A stretch of 64,000 nucleotides of DNA from NCBI GenBank assembly GCA_948474755.1, contig CAOLHI010000150.1, forward strand, positions 1,364,001 through 1,428,000, in the 5' to 3' direction. Position numbers and translations under genes: made by a program. The notes beneath the pieces were generated by a model. That model was not told the origin of the DNA, ran no database searches, and saw only the letters and a list, made by a program, of their open reading frames with translations. The stretch's first letter is position 1. Each line of letters begins with the position of its first letter. This stretch comes from Ctenosaura bakeri. Lineage: Eukaryota; Chordata; Lepidosauria; Squamata; Iguanidae. This document shows, in pieces, positions 11,985 to 25,013 of this stretch.

Positions 11985-13494
11985 GTAAGGAGGGAATTCT
12001 GATGGTAAAAATGCATACAGTCTGGTCTTCAGGGTGTACTCTGATCTGACTAGCTAAAATCCAACAGAGAAAGGTGCACTTTGTTCAGGAGGGACAGAGT
12101 TCAAGTTTTTGCTTGAATAAAAATACAGGCTTCTCCCTGTTAGGCAGTGATGATTTTATCAGCTAGACTTACTATTTTGTAACTGCTTCATATTCACAGT
12201 TATAGTTCTGGCACCATTGCTATGACCCCTAATACCCCTAAAACCCATCTTAAAAGCCAGGAAGCTGCACTGAGAGAAAGAGTTCTGTGTTGCTAGAGAG
12301 TGGGATGCTGAGGTATGATGTGCAACAAGGAGTTGTAAAAAGACCCATAGGGTCCCTGCTTTTGCTCATTACACAGAAGCAGGGGCTGGACATGTCATTC
12401 TTCACTATCATTCTTAGCCACTGTCACAAAACTCCTTCACTTGGCACACCTACCTGGATTTAAGGTGGATTTTAGGCAGTGAGATCAGAATGTGTCCTAG
12501 GCAGGATTTTGACCGTAAGCAGTTATTGCTCAATGTGACTCATATTTCACATATGAAATACGAGTTGCTATTAGGGATGTGCAAAGAACTTCCATCATAC
12601 TACTGATCTCATTGAAACTCCCTTTCCCTTCAACATGCCTCAGATATTTTGTACAGCCAAGAATCTATAACTATGTCTCAAACTTCACTTTACTTCAGTA
12701 TCAAACTAGAGAAGAATAAACTACACCCTCTTCTAAATTATTTAGCCTGAGAGGGAAAGACAAGCCCTCCAGGAGCTGACTGTAGACTTCTCCACTGTCA
12801 TTAAGGAAGCTGATAAAGGAAAGGCTATTGTGGTGCTTTGGTAGTTCAGTGAACTCTTTGAGTAAGAAACAATTAAAAAAAGAGTCTGATATATAGTCCG
12901 AACAACTTATTGAAAGATGGCATCCATGGTATGTGATAATCCCAGGGATTTGCTAATGCAGCTGGCAGCTCGTATTTAGAATTATTTCAGAAAACAGAAC
13001 AGATCACAGACCAATTGCCTTCACTGCTCTCTTACATTCAATCACATTACAAAAAAATATATACAGGGATTCTTAAAAAAAAAAAAAAGGAAAGGAAAAG
13101 GAAAATATCCCATGATGTAAGGAAAAGCCACAGATCTCCTTTAAAAGAACAAGAAATATCAGAGATATTCTGGCAAATATTGCTTTCAGGGAGTCTAAAC
13201 AAACAAAAAATACTATAATGGGTGCAGCTAGTTTCACATAACATCACCCTTGTGTACATGGCATCTATTGCAAAGAAAGTCCCAAAAGACTGAATTTATA
13301 AATCAGAATGATTGACAGATATATCTTGATCCGCTTCAGTACTTGTGATAGCAATGTATACCATTCAGTGCAAGTGTAAAAAAAGTATGTGAGAAAGGTA
13401 TCAAGACCCCTAAAAAAAATTTATTGGACAACATCTCTCTAATTTAAAAACATAGAAGAATGGGTGCTGCTTTGGTTAGACATTTTGAGAATCC
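11985..13494. other. Intergenic DNA, no gene seen
   Basis: Unique-looking sequence with one A-rich stretch at 13072-13090. No domain or repeat family recognised. Confidence 0.5.
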
Positions 13495-13669
13495 CAGTGG
13501 CAGAGCTTGGAGTATGTGGGGTGTGTGTGGGGGGGGAAGGGGTATGGCTACAGTGGGTGGGGGCATGGCTGTGGCATGCAGGGGCATGGCTATGAGCTGG
13601 GATGACCCAAAAACGTTGCTGCTGGGAGTGAACCACCCTCATCACCCCCTCCCCATCCCTATGCGACTG
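13495..13669 (+). mobile_element. hAT-type MITE (family D), copy 1
   Basis: A 175-bp element beginning CAGTGGCAGAGCTTGG and ending CCCTATGCGACTG, so the ends are imperfect inverted repeats of the CAGTGGCG type. It is flanked by GAGAATCC (13487-13494) and GAGAAACC (13670-13677), an 8-bp TSD with one mismatch. Eight-bp duplications and CAG-starting termini are characteristic of hAT transposons. The interior is G-rich on this strand and encodes nothing. It must have been mobilised by a transposase elsewhere. Related copies: 47581, 53927, 56650. Confidence 0.8.
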
Positions 13670-14073
13670 GAGAAACCTCAGCACTTTGCATGAGATCTCA
13701 GGTTTTGGGTGCTGGAAAAGATGGCTAATAATGATGAAAAAGTTCTGATGAGAAAGGAGTTGGAATGGATTTTAAAGCTTAAATCTTTGATACCAAGGGG
13801 TCTCAATGAAGATCTGGATCTGCTTTCATTAATGTAAGACCACTCCACCCCAGACAAAAAAATGAAAAACAAAAACAGCATAGTAACTTTTCAGCCAGGT
13901 TGCATCCAATGTCCTTGAAATTGGTTACACCACATTCTCTAAGCCCTCCATCATCTGTTGAAATCTATAAATAAATAAAATAAGACTGTCTTTTTTTTAT
14001 AGCTTATCAGTCCAGATAACGGAAAGAATGAATTTGAAGCTCTGAAATTTCTGCTGTTTATTTAATTAATGGT

Positions 14074-14091
14074 GTATATATATATATATAA
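14074..14091. repeat. (TA)n microsatellite
   Basis: About nine TA units. Confidence 0.85.
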
Positions 14092-14135
14092 TCTGACACT
14101 AAGGTAGTGTTTTCTACTATTGTAATTTATAAGTA

Positions 14136-15041
14136 TGTTACTGTAGTTTCTGGCCCGGACTTGGGGGATATTAGATATCACTTTGATATCAATAATTTGG
14201 CCTTCTCTACCCATTCCTCTCCATGTGCTCCGAGGTCCCCCAGACAAGCTCGCAGACAGGCACAGCCGCTAATCGCTGTAATATTCCAAACAATACAGGC
14301 TGGCCAGAAATAGCCGTCCTGCCGCTTCAGGAGACCTCAAAGGCAAGTACTCTAGTATATATGCACGCTACTTACAAAGAACTCCCTGCCCTGAGCAGGC
14401 AGCTTGATTAGAAGAATCCTCATCTGTCAAGCACTCTGCGTTTGCATACTGTCTGCTCTATTGTCAATTCGGACTTAACTCAATCCTGCGAAATTCTGAC
14501 CTTTCGGAGGCTTTGTCTCCAGCCCAAAACTCATTGTGTTCCCCAAGTATGGACTAGCCTATGGCCACATTTTCCCCTATAAAAACCCCTGACTTTGAGA
14601 GCTTCTTTGGATTGCTCGGATCGCTCCTGACTTCCTCCCCGCCTTGCTGCCGCTTTGCTTGGTGAGCCTTCCCCTCAGTCCCACGTACTGAGATTCCATA
14701 CCTCCGAACTTCTGGTGTAGACTACCTAGGCTTCAGGACAGCTGTAGTATCACCCAAACCCATAACTCCTCTTAAAAATCCCTCTATCCCACTACAACCT
14801 TTATTTCTTTAGTTCTCTGCATGAGTGTGTTGCATACACTGATTGTATTTTAATAGAACCACAATTATTATTTTAATCCTGTTTGCACCTTGACTCGGCC
14901 TGACCCCTTTGGGTAAAAGATTCCACTTTGTTGCCCTGCCTCTCGTATTGCTAGCTTGTGCTCTGTGCTAATTTCCCCAACTTATATAATTGAGAGTGCA
15001 TTTAGGTGTCCCTCCCGGGACCCCAAGAAAACAGGGTAACA
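14136..15041 (+). mobile_element. Solo LTR, family 1 copy a
   Basis: A 906-bp LTR starting TGTTACTG and ending GGGTAACA, so it has TG..CA ends inside a short inverted repeat. The flanks AGTA (14132-14135) and AGTA (15042-15045) are a perfect 4-bp TSD. A TATAAAAA box is at 14578. No gag, pol or env sequence adjoins it, so this is a solo LTR left by recombination between the two LTRs of a full element. A second copy of the same family is at 41676-42588 in reverse. Ty3/gypsy and gammaretrovirus-like elements both make 4-bp TSDs, and the LTR alone does not let me choose between them. Confidence 0.9.
14578..14585 (+). promoter_or_regulatory. LTR TATA box
   Basis: TATAAAAA within CCCCTATAAAAACCCC, conserved in the second copy (minus strand, 42136-42143). 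It marks the likely U3 promoter, with U3 about 440 bp long before it. Confidence 0.7.
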
Positions 15042-16752
15042 AGTATAACATTTTTATTTATGTGTTGACTTTTTGAAAAAGTTTTTAAGTTAATATTTAT
15101 TTGTGTTTATTTTTATGCAGCTCCTGAAGAAGGCTGATCAGTTTATGTACAGGCTGAAATGCACTTGCTTTTTTCAAAGACTAAATTTAGACTATCAATA
15201 AGTACATGGAGCCTAGTCTCCTTTTTCACCTCCTTTTGCCCTGAACTAGACTAGTCCAGCTTAAAATTGCCTCAGAACATGGTTATCCCACCCACACAAC
15301 ACAAAGAAACCCAGAAACGCAACTAAAAACATCTGAAAACAAAATTGCAAGTGAAATAACATCACTGCTGGTCATATTGGGAGTGCTGGCATGTTCTGAG
15401 GGAGCAGGATCATGGATAAATGACCCTGTCCCCTTTTGCATTTGTCTACCACTGCTTGGAAACATTCTTATAAATAAGCCCCCTACCTAAAGTTACTAGC
15501 CCTCCCTTCCCCCCAAAAAAACTCAAGCAGTAATTTGGTAGGATCTGAAATAAGAGAGACAAACAATCTGGCAACTGAGAACAGTGTTTTCCTTCATCAG
15601 CCTACTCCATCAGCTTAAGGCCCCTCCCTAAACTGCACACCCCAGGATTCCATAGGATGTTGTAAGTGGAATAATAGCACTATAACAGTCTAGTGCAGAA
15701 ATGGCCACGGTTTCTTTTCTTGGTATTTTACACTGAACAGTATTCTGTGAATCACCAAAATGTCTACATGCAAGTAGCGGACCATTACCTATAGGTAATA
15801 GATTTACAGGAAGTATATGGGATGCTCTATTTCTTTCTGCCATTTTATTCTTCTGTCTGCAGGCTTTTTTTAGTCACCTATGGCCAGAGCATAGAAAAGT
15901 CACCATCGGAGTATCTGGGAAAGTATAATCCAAAAAGTAACTGTGGCTTCTAAGGTAATGCTTACATATAATGATATTCTGGAAGTACATGCCAAGTTCT
16001 GCTGAAAAGGTAGTTTTCTTTTTGTTTAGCAAAGTTGGCACAGATGGTAGCATGCTGTGTTAACCTTATTTCATTACATATATATCTTTCCAGTTTGCAT
16101 TTACTGTAGCCAATAGAATCAGAAAATTACACACGCAAAATAATACATACAAAGATCATTGCAGCTCCTTAAAGTATTTGACTTTTGTGGCATATAACAA
16201 TGTGGAGGAAGAAAGATTGTTTTAACTTTAAATTCATATTTTTATTCACTATATAGCGTTTTGAAAAAGAATTATGGCTGCTTTATAAAATGATCAGGTT
16301 ACACTAGACTGTAGCAACTTTTCTATGTGTATATGTGCACATATAAAATGAAAAGTACAGCTATTTATACCAGAAAGTGACACTGGAAAAAAAGCATAGA
16401 AGAACTAAATAGCAGGCGAAGGAGAAGATGAAATATCAATACAGCGGGAAGCTTCCCAGCATCATCTTGTGACAATATTCTAGATTATTGGTTTCCTGGC
16501 AATCATAGTTCCTAAAAGGATGCATGGTGAGAGGTAGCATCACTTTCTAATCGAGGAAAAAAAGGTAACAGTTGTGATATTGTTTACAGGGGCATTCCAT
16601 GGGCAAAATCAGTGAGGTAGATTTGCCTAAAATTGGCAAAACCAGAGTTTCCTTATAGTTCAGGTGTTCGTTACACTTCATGAGCTCACAGCTCCATTTG
16701 TAACAATTCCTTTAAAATAAGTTCAATTTGTAATTGCATTCTGAATAAAGTA
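15042..16752. other. Intergenic DNA with one short MITE
   Basis: Outside the MITE at 15619 no gene or family is recognised. Confidence 0.5.
15619..15706 (+). mobile_element. Short variant of foldback MITE (family A)
   Basis: An 88-bp copy beginning GGCCCCTCCC and ending GCAGAAATGGCC, corresponding to the 3' half of the full family-A element. It includes CCCCAGGATTCCATAGGATG and AATAATAGCACTATAACAG. The same short form recurs at 37986 and 57771, so it may be a spreading deletion derivative. Confidence 0.75.
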
Positions 16753-17110
16753 CAGTCATCCCTCCACATTTGCCAGGGTTACAGGCATAGGACTTCCATG
16801 GATGTGGAAAAAACATGAATAACTCTAGGCCCTCACAAACCATATTTAACACGCAAAAGTATGATCACCATATTCAACCCACTCCTGATTCCTTTGAGAG
16901 GCATCAGGTTTCCTTCACATGGCAGAAGGAGTAGCTAGTGGGGCTTGCTGCCCCACACCACTTTTAATGGGGACTTACAAGCCTCATTCACAGTTTCTCA
17001 ATCTCATGAGGCTTGCAGTCCCTATTAAAAATGGCATAGAGAAGCAGCAGAGGTGAAAGCAAATAATCAAATCCACAAAAATGAAACCCGGAAATATGGA
17101 GGGCTGACTG
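16753..17110 (+). mobile_element. Tigger/pogo-like MITE with TA target duplication
   Basis: A 358-bp element with ends CAGTCATCCCTCCACATTTG and, read inward from the other side, CAGTCAGCCCTCCATATTT. It sits between TA dinucleotides (16751-16752 and 17111-17112), the TSD of Tc1/mariner-superfamily transposons. The terminus closely resembles that of Tigger-derived MER2-type elements of mammals (CAGTCGGCCCTCC). It has no transposase frame, so it is non-autonomous. Confidence 0.85.
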
Positions 17111-18049
17111 TATACTTTTAATATACCAGACTTGATCATTTTATGCCAAACTAAGTTATATATTTTACATCCCTAAAGTAACAAAGTGACTTTCAACTTG
17201 TAAGGGCACTAATGCTTTTCTCAATTTTTCTGAAAATTCTCATTTTAAACAGAAAAAAAAAATAAGAAAGCCCAGATTTTTGCCACAGCTTCAACATTTC
17301 CAAAAAATGTACGTCTATAGCTCTAACAGAAGGTGACACTAACAAGTGAAGATCTGTAACACAGTTGTACATTCCCTCTTTTATCTAAATGGCTGTCATA
17401 TCTAGGAATCTAATTCTATGCTAATTTTGTTCTCAAAGGAGGCAATGAGTAATTTTAGAAAATTTCTTCCCACTGTAAGAAAGTCTTCAAAACTATGTAA
17501 CTTTTGAATAATGCCCTGTATTCTCTATCATCTATTCAGTTAACTAAGTATCATAGTAATAGTGTCACAGTCCTGACTAAGTAGCAATCATGATTATGGA
17601 AAAGTTACCTAGATTTACTTATCTATAGTTGTTCTGTATTCATGATCACAATTGTAACACTATTGCAATGGTTATAGCCCCCTCAACCTACTTTATTGGG
17701 CATCAGGTGCATGTGGAAAAGGAGGTCTGCCAGTGATCAGAACGTGGTTGAATGATGTTTCCATCAGGTTTTGGGATGTCAAGACAGGAGAGATCACTTA
17801 GTTAAGTATACTTAGCATCATCACTTCTTCTGTATGATTGTGAACATGCTTACCAGATTTAGAAGCCTGTGAAGTTTCCAAAGCTTGCATTATATATTTT
17901 GTGCATGTTAGTTGCCTGAGTAAAGGTATCATTGTTTTGTGGATGTTGGATTTTGTCTTATTTTCTTCATGGTGAACACAACTACCTCTGAATATGTTTA
18001 TTTAATGAAGTAGCTGATAGAGGATATAGGCCCATAATGGCAGATTAGT

Positions 18050-18160
18050 ACCTATTTTGCATAAAGATTTCCATGCATTTTGGACAAAAACCAGCATTTT
18101 CTTTACTGGAAATAGCATTTCTGTGCAGAAAATGCTGGTTTTTGAGTAAAAAATTTGCAA
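18050..18160. repeat. Hairpin repeat, TGCAGAAAATGC family (family E)
   Basis: Perfect 17-bp arms, AAAAACCAGCATTTTCT at 18086-18102 and its complement at 18127-18143, enclose a 24-nt loop. The motif TGCAGAAAATGCTGG recurs at 28040-28410 (as TACAGAAAATGCTGG) and in degenerate form at 31020-31190. Confidence 0.65.
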
Positions 18161-19374
18161 TGAATGAGCAACACATTTTTGAACTTTTTTGAATATTTTC
18201 AAATATTCTTTCTATGTCTAACCATATTCTACGAGTAACCAGAAATAAAAATCAGGAGTCACCTGAGCTAGAACCAGAAATCCCTCAGCTCTGGGTGCAG
18301 CTTGCACAGTAGGAGGAGCAACCAGATCTGTGGAATAATATCCAAGGTAGTAAAGTATTCTGAATATCTGGGCCTATCCAAGATGGCTACTAAGGTTTCC
18401 TGTTTGGACTGGACCTGAGCAATAGGAGTCTTCTTGACTTACAGGTATTTTAATATGCTCTTCCACTCTAACTCCTGGCTTCATTCCTTGGTCCAAATTC
18501 CCTGGCAAAATGGCTGCCACTGGTTATTCTGTAGCTCAGACCTGATACTTTGTGACTTTGAATCATCTTCAGCCTAAACTACTTTACAGGCTTATTTGTG
18601 GAGACAAAATGGGGGCTAGGAAGTGGGAGAAAAATAATTTAATTTGTGATTAAGGGGACCCTACAGAATCAGTGGGATTAAAATGATAACAACAATCATA
18701 ACAACCATGATTGATGCAGTAGTGATGGTGGACTTCCGTACCAGATCCCATCCCAGTTTCTGAAAATGACATAGCACTGGTTTGTTAATATTTGAGGGTA
18801 TCCAAGACACTTGTCTAACTTGCAAATGTCATACTCACTGCTGTCATGGGAAGAAAGACAGCAAGGCAGCCTGATTTTTAATTAAGTTTTTTGTCTTGTT
18901 TAATGTGGTATACTTTAACAAGTGTGGGAGGCCAGCTCCTGCTAAGATTCCCATCTGACAGGTGGACCTATGTACCTCTTATCATTGCAATTTTATGCTG
19001 AAAATGCTCAAGCAATATACTGAGTCTGTCTCCTGCTGGAACTTGTGTTCCTGACCATATCTAGCTTAAATTCATGCATATTTGGTTGGACTAAATGGAG
19101 GAAGAGAATATGGAAACTACATTGGTCACTGCAACTAAGCTGAATTTTGAATTAGACTATCAATCTGAGAGTCCAAACGTCCTAGCTATATTTGCTTAAC
19201 AACCATGCCAAGTCTAGATTATTCTTCGTTTTGAATGTCAGTCAGATCTGAACTGATGAGTTGCATCCAATTTAACCAACTGATCTACTAATTAAATTTG
19301 CTAATAGTTAAACAAAACACATATTTTATTCACATGGTGCTTCACACTGCAAGGTGTAAGTTCTTAAACTGTTT

Positions 19375-19550
19375 TTTGAGACAGAGAGAAAGGAAGAGAG
19401 AGGGAGAGACAGAAATTACTTGTGAGGGTGGTGGTGGTGGGAGGTTAGCAAAGGAAAAGGCTGAAAGGAGAGAAATACCAGTGCAGAAAGATAATATGGA
19501 AGGGGAGGAAAGAGAAATAGGAACAGGGAGAGAGGAACAGAGGGTTTCCA
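19375..19550. repeat. Purine-rich low-complexity tract
   Basis: GA-rich sequence with a short GGT run. It is the cause of the Arg/Glu-rich frame at 19298-19576 and the Ser/Pro-rich frame opposite, neither of which is a gene. Confidence 0.8.
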
Positions 19551-20469
19551 ACCTGTGTGAAACATCTGTTAATTAAAAAAATTTAGCAAACCAAATTTTA
19601 CTTGAACACAGTCTAGACTGCCTAAAACTTTGCAGACCTCCCCTTCTTTTTCCTAAGTTTTTATTTAGTTGGTATTACAGTTTGTTTTTAATACTCTGAT
19701 CTGTGTAAGCTGATCATGTAAGAGCATCTTTTGTGGGTTTTGGCCCTGCATGTTTGTCTCTGTATTTAAACTTCCCAGGTACAAATTAATGCTGTGAGAG
19801 CCACAGAAATTACTTTGAAATAAAACAATATATTTCACCATAATTTCAAAGGGTATTTCCTTTTAGTTCTGTGGCTGGGGGTAGGGTAGACGCTGAAGCT
19901 GACATCCTCCCAGTGATCATAGTTCTCTCATAGACAGCCACACACATGGAATATCTTGAGTGTCTTAATAAAACTCATTCCAAATGGTATATTCTTCAAC
20001 AGCTAAGGCAATGTGCTCTGCATTCAAGATTGCACATATGACTGGCTTCAAAGGGTGTCACATGAATGCATTTTAAAGGGTGGATAAGTATGTTAACGTT
20101 TTCCACTCATTCCTGTCATAATATCTGACAAAAAATGGAAAACTGTTTCTTGATTAATTATCAATTTGCCAGTTACACATGTTGACCTTGTAGAAGTCAG
20201 AACAAACACTCAAAAATAAATGTTACTGAAATCAACAGTAATTATGTGAGATGGCAATATTTGAAATTTTACTGTAGATTTTTTTTTTAAGGGGAAATAG
20301 TCATATACCTCAAAAATATTGTTAGCAGAGATAAAGTATATATTTCTATGATAGATTGAAGAGCTGTTCAGGTATAATGTTCAATTAAAATGTAATGGGT
20401 GTTTATGAGCAGCAGTAAATTTATATGCTTCCTCCAGATCTTCTTGCCCCATTGTACCTTTGTGAAAAC

Positions 20470-20705
20470 TTTCTGACTGCATTAAGGAAAAATCATAGTT
20501 TGCAGTTTCATGGAAACCCAGCAAACTATGATTTGAACCAGTACATTGAAATCATGGTTTGTTATAAACTAAAGATAGCAAACTATAATATGATCTTGGT
20601 CTGCAGTATTGGTTTCAGTGTAAGAAATAATGTGTGTGAAAATCTCAGTTTCTTGGGTTTGGAAATGACGGCACACTATAATTTACTGCTATCCACAATG
20701 AGAAG
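20470..20705 (+). repeat. Possible degenerate foldback element
   Basis: AAATCATAGTTTGC (20490-20503) is repeated inverted as GCAAACTATGATTT (20521-20534), and related AATCATGGTTTG and AGCAAACTATAAT phrases follow. It resembles an eroded repeat with alternating inverted units. Boundaries are uncertain. Confidence 0.4.
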
Positions 20706-21106
20706 CTGATGATCATACTACCTGGTACAGAGTCAGAATGCAGAAATTAAAGTTTATAACTGGTCGTGGACATGATGTAAATTAAGGATTAGCATCATAT
20801 ATGAATAAAGACAAGTTCCTAAAGGAAATCTGATCTAAATCTCTCTCAAGGATGTACTGCATAGTGTCCTGTCCTACCAGCAGAAGACTTCCTCAGATGA
20901 GTAAGAAGAAGAGATGAGTTCTAGTCAGAGCCAGAGGAAACTGGCAGCCCTACTTCAGAAGCACAGCCTGGAGCATCACATGTTGACATTGAACAGAGAG
21001 AGTTGTTGGCTGAGCTACTTCCTCCTTTGGAGTATCACATACAAAAACAACAACAGAAGCATAGGAAAGGGTATGGCCTGCCTTAAAAAGACATTCTGTG
21101 ATAATA

Positions 21107-21288
21107 GGCCTTTCCACACTACACTGTTATAGCATCCTGTGCAATTCTGGGGTTTGTAGTTTACTGAGGACAAAGCATTCTCTGGCTGAGAATTCTAAAT
21201 GCCCTTCCTTAACCTGCATACCCCAGGATTCCACATAGGGTGTTGAAAGTGGAATAATAGCACTATAACGGTGTAGGGCAGAAAGGCT
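21107..21288 (+). mobile_element. Foldback MITE (family A), full length
   Basis: About 182 bp. The left arm GGCCTTTCCACACTACACTG and the right arm (ending CGGTGTAGGGCAGAAAGGCT) are inverted repeats, and the whole element is nearly palindromic through GGGGTTTGTAGTTTA. It has no coding capacity. It lies only 23 bp from the GC-rich element at 21311. Confidence 0.85.
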
Positions 21289-21310
21289 CAATGAGGCCAG
21301 TCAAACTTAG

Positions 21311-21779
21311 GCCCTTTCCACACAAGGCGAGTGAATCACTCTGTGCCGTTACTTACCAATTCTTCTGGCCTTGAAGCAACATGGACTTTCCCTTAAGCCC
21401 TTCCACAGGGCTCCTCTGTTCGTTCCAGGGTGATTTGGAGCAGTGCGAGGTCTTTAGATATGCACTGGTGAGGCTAAAATGGTGGCTTCCAGTTGTTTGT
21501 GGGTCCAGACCAACCGCTGAAACTGGCCACGCCCACAGCCCGCCCTCCGCTGATGGCAGGCTCGCATTGGTGCTCATCTGCACAACTGAGCAGGAACAAA
21601 ATGGTGTGCTCTGGAAAATTGAAAGACCTATTTTTTCCCGATCTTCACTTAATGCGCTGGAGGACCACTTGGGGGCGTTTTGGATCGGACTTAGGTGTGG
21701 AACTAAGGTAAATAGTCTGAACCCAGTCCGATCCAAGGTGCAGACGACCTCCGTCTTAACTTCCTCATGAGGAAAGGGC
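21311..21779 (+). mobile_element. GC-rich non-autonomous DNA transposon (family B-like)
   Basis: A segment of about 469 bp, clearly richer in GC than its surroundings. It begins GCCCTTTCCACACAAGG and ends GGAAAGGGC, a short terminal inverted repeat. Flanks CTTAG and CATAA match only 3 of 5. The open frames of 127 and 129 codons on opposite strands inside it reflect low stop-codon density in GC-rich DNA and resemble no transposase. The interior differs from the family-B core at 35496, so it may be a separate subfamily. Confidence 0.7.
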
Positions 21780-24700
21780 CATAAATTAGCACAGCCAAGG
21801 CCATGTCTGTGCTGTAGAACAACAATCCCACTATCTTTGGTTGTTGTGGTAGCCCCAACTCTCTTGTTTCCTAAATCTTAGCTTGCTTTTTGTATTCTTC
21901 TTCTGTGATTGGCTTTTTATCCTGTTTGGACTGCCTCTGATGCTTAGACCCCCAGACTGCTTTGATTACTCTTCTGTTCTTTTGGATCCTCTGTCAATCT
22001 AGGATGACCCTAGATAGAGCTGGGCACTACTTTGTTTGGTTGTTAAACTCTCCTGGGCACCTGAGACTCGATGTATAAGATTGATGGGAGTTTGCATCCC
22101 ACAGCAGTTGGGGACTGGGCATTCCTTGAACAAGGAAGCTAATATTTGCCCTTAAGTGTTAAATAAAAATAGTAACTGTTGTCCAAATAGAAAGATAATG
22201 CAGTTCACCACAGCAGGAAAGGCTGTGAGCAGAATCTTTGGTAAACTGATGTAAATAACTCAGGACTGATTGATATAGCCAATGTATGGAAAATATTTTT
22301 CATGTTCAGTGTTGTTAACTGCAAGTATGTTACATTAAAACAGATGTAGTCCAAGCAATCAAAATGCCTCCCCAAAATGCATCTTACAGCACAGAAATGG
22401 ATGAGAAAGGATTTTAAGCTCTACCTCCCCATGTTCTAAGAGGACAAAAGTGCTATGTGATGAGAGCAAGTAGGAAGAGGGAATCTTCTTCATCCCCATT
22501 TGTAACTTTACCAAAGCAGCTGCAATAGAAGGAGGCAGATCTCAGCAATTACAAGAAATATGTTCTTCTGGGGTAAAATAAAATGTAAGTCTGGGCTGCA
22601 AAATAAAGATTCACACCATTCATCTGTACAGAGCAAACCCTTTTCCAAGCCACAAACATAACCCACACATCAAAGGAATGACAGAAATTTAGCATGACTT
22701 TGCCATAGGCAGAGTGGTTTTTAACCTCCTACCATGTATGAATGTATACATACACATGTATGCATGAGATGGGGAGTTAGGTATCAGTGAAATTAACATA
22801 TAGCACCATGAAGGGAAGGGAAATAACAGCAGAGGACCTAGACAGTTCATTAGGGAAGTTCCTGGGAAAAGGGCTTGAGAGAGTAATGAAATAGAGTCTG
22901 TGTCTCGTCTCTTTTAGTCAGGCCAGGATCTTCCACCATGCTGTTAGCTTCACCTGGAGAATAGACAAATAAAGAGAGTAGGGATGGAAAGAATATTTGT
23001 GATTCTTTGATCCCAGGTCAAAAAATGGGGTTTTCAACAGCAAGGAAACCCTATCAGGAGAAACAGTAGACCAACAATTGTACAATTTTCTCCTAAAACT
23101 TCTCAAACTTTTGCTGAGGAATTATTCTGCAGAGAAAATATGTCTGTTTTTGTGTCTCTCCTCCACTTTTCTCTGCAGAAAACAAGAGGGTTGTTTGTTT
23201 TTTGCTATTTTTCTTCTTCTACAGAATAATTCCTCAACAACAATTCAAATATGGGGAAAATAATGCAGTGGAATATTCATTTTCTCCTACACTTGGGAGG
23301 TAACTACTATAATTATTTGTCCTCACATACAAGGGTAAAATAGTTGAAGATTTACATTTCTAAAAGGCCGCCATTATTTTGTGGGCAAGAAGACAGGAAC
23401 CCTGAGGAATTAATATAAAATGAAATAAATATAAGTCAAAGTAAAAAAGAAAAGCTTTACCTGCTGTATTTCATTCACCACATTTATGAATGTTAATTAT
23501 CTTTAGCTTCTAAAAAAATTTTTTTCCAGCAAGCTATGCTTCTTGGACATGAGAGAGCAAAGAGGGTTAGATGGATTTACTTTGGCCTAAAGCTCTTGAT
23601 GCTGCTGCCTGTTCACTTTGGCCATATGGTACCTCACTCTGCCAAAAAACAAACAAACAAAAAACAATGTAGTCAAGTGTTTGATGCAAGGAAAGATCAT
23701 GATACAAGCAGGAAATGTGGCATTGTGGTTTGATAACAGCTTGGTATGCTGTCTGCATGTTACTCATCCTTTTTGAACACTAAGTTATAGTTTGACTGTG
23801 ATCTCACTTCTTTACTTTTTCAGACACAAACTCTAGGAATCAATTTTTTTTTTTTTTAGTGACTAGAATAGAGCTGATCACATATCTTCTTTATCCCCAA
23901 ATATGAAACTGACATGCACATACCCCTTGCCCCTTACAACATCATAACATTGTGAAGATGGCTGACAGGTGATGCAGAGCTGTGGAAGGAGGAAGTAAAG
24001 AAAGATGCAGTGGAGCAGCAGGGTGCAAAGCAAACATATGATCGGTGAAGGAAGAAATAAATGGAAACTTGACAGAATAAAAGAAAGAACAGGAAGTCAG
24101 GGACAAGGGAAGTAAGTGAGGTTAAAGTAGGGAAAAGTTTTTTAAAGTGTTGCTATCCTTTCCCAAACCAATATAAGCTCAGGTAGATGAAACTCATTGG
24201 AGCAAGTACTTGAAAAGACTTGACTTTCCCAAGAAAACTGGGATTAATGAGTTAGGGGAAACTCCAGTTCAAAGAGCCAATTGTAGTCTAGCATACAAAA
24301 GAGATAAATACTGTGTGTTTTAAAGAGAAGACAGCTGATGCAAATCCATTTTGTTTTCACTTGTATAAATCTTACCAAAAACAAAATCTTGCAACCTTCT
24401 TTGAAACAAAGATGGGAAGAAAATGCAAATGAGATTTTGAGAAAAATATCAGCAACAAAAAGCTTGAGGAATATCTGCATTCCTAATGGATTAGGGATCA
24501 AACTATCCATGTAGCATACAAATATCCACATGGGAATGCTTTCTTCTTTTCTTCATATAAATTGTGAGGCAAAATAATGAGCTACACACAATAATACTGA
24601 TATCTAAGTATGAATCTGCTGTGCTTGTATATTGTGAATATATACCTAGTAAATAGAAGATTTTTCCATCATATCCCAGTGTTGTTCTTATGCATCTATC

Positions 24701-25013
24701 AGTTCCAAGAAGAGTGGCTAAGAGATTGTTCTGAATCTGTGGGGCAGATCATTGTAAAATGGCAGTCCAAAGGCGCCGTGCCTTTGCCAGCCTTGACATT
24801 CAGCCTTAGAATATTGCTGAACAGAAATATGTAGAGAATGAGGTCCATACTATTGATAGTGAAAGATCAGTTTCAAGAGTGCAGTGTTGACACTGGAGGA
24901 GATATAATGCAGAAACAATATATTGAGGAAGTGAAAATATTGAAGAATCAAGTTCAGGGAAGGACAAAAGTGACTAATCACAAATGGAGAATCTCTGCCC
25001 CTAAAGTGTTTTC

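Larger units (their letters stand above)
17111..20469. other. Intergenic DNA, no gene seen
   Basis: Contains a hairpin repeat at 18050-18160 and a purine-rich tract at 19375-19550, otherwise nothing recognised. Confidence 0.5.

Noticed and set aside
21353..21770. Opposing 127- and 129-codon frames
   Set aside because: Both lie inside a GC-rich non-autonomous DNA transposon. Open frames on both strands reflect low stop-codon density, and no transposase motif is present.
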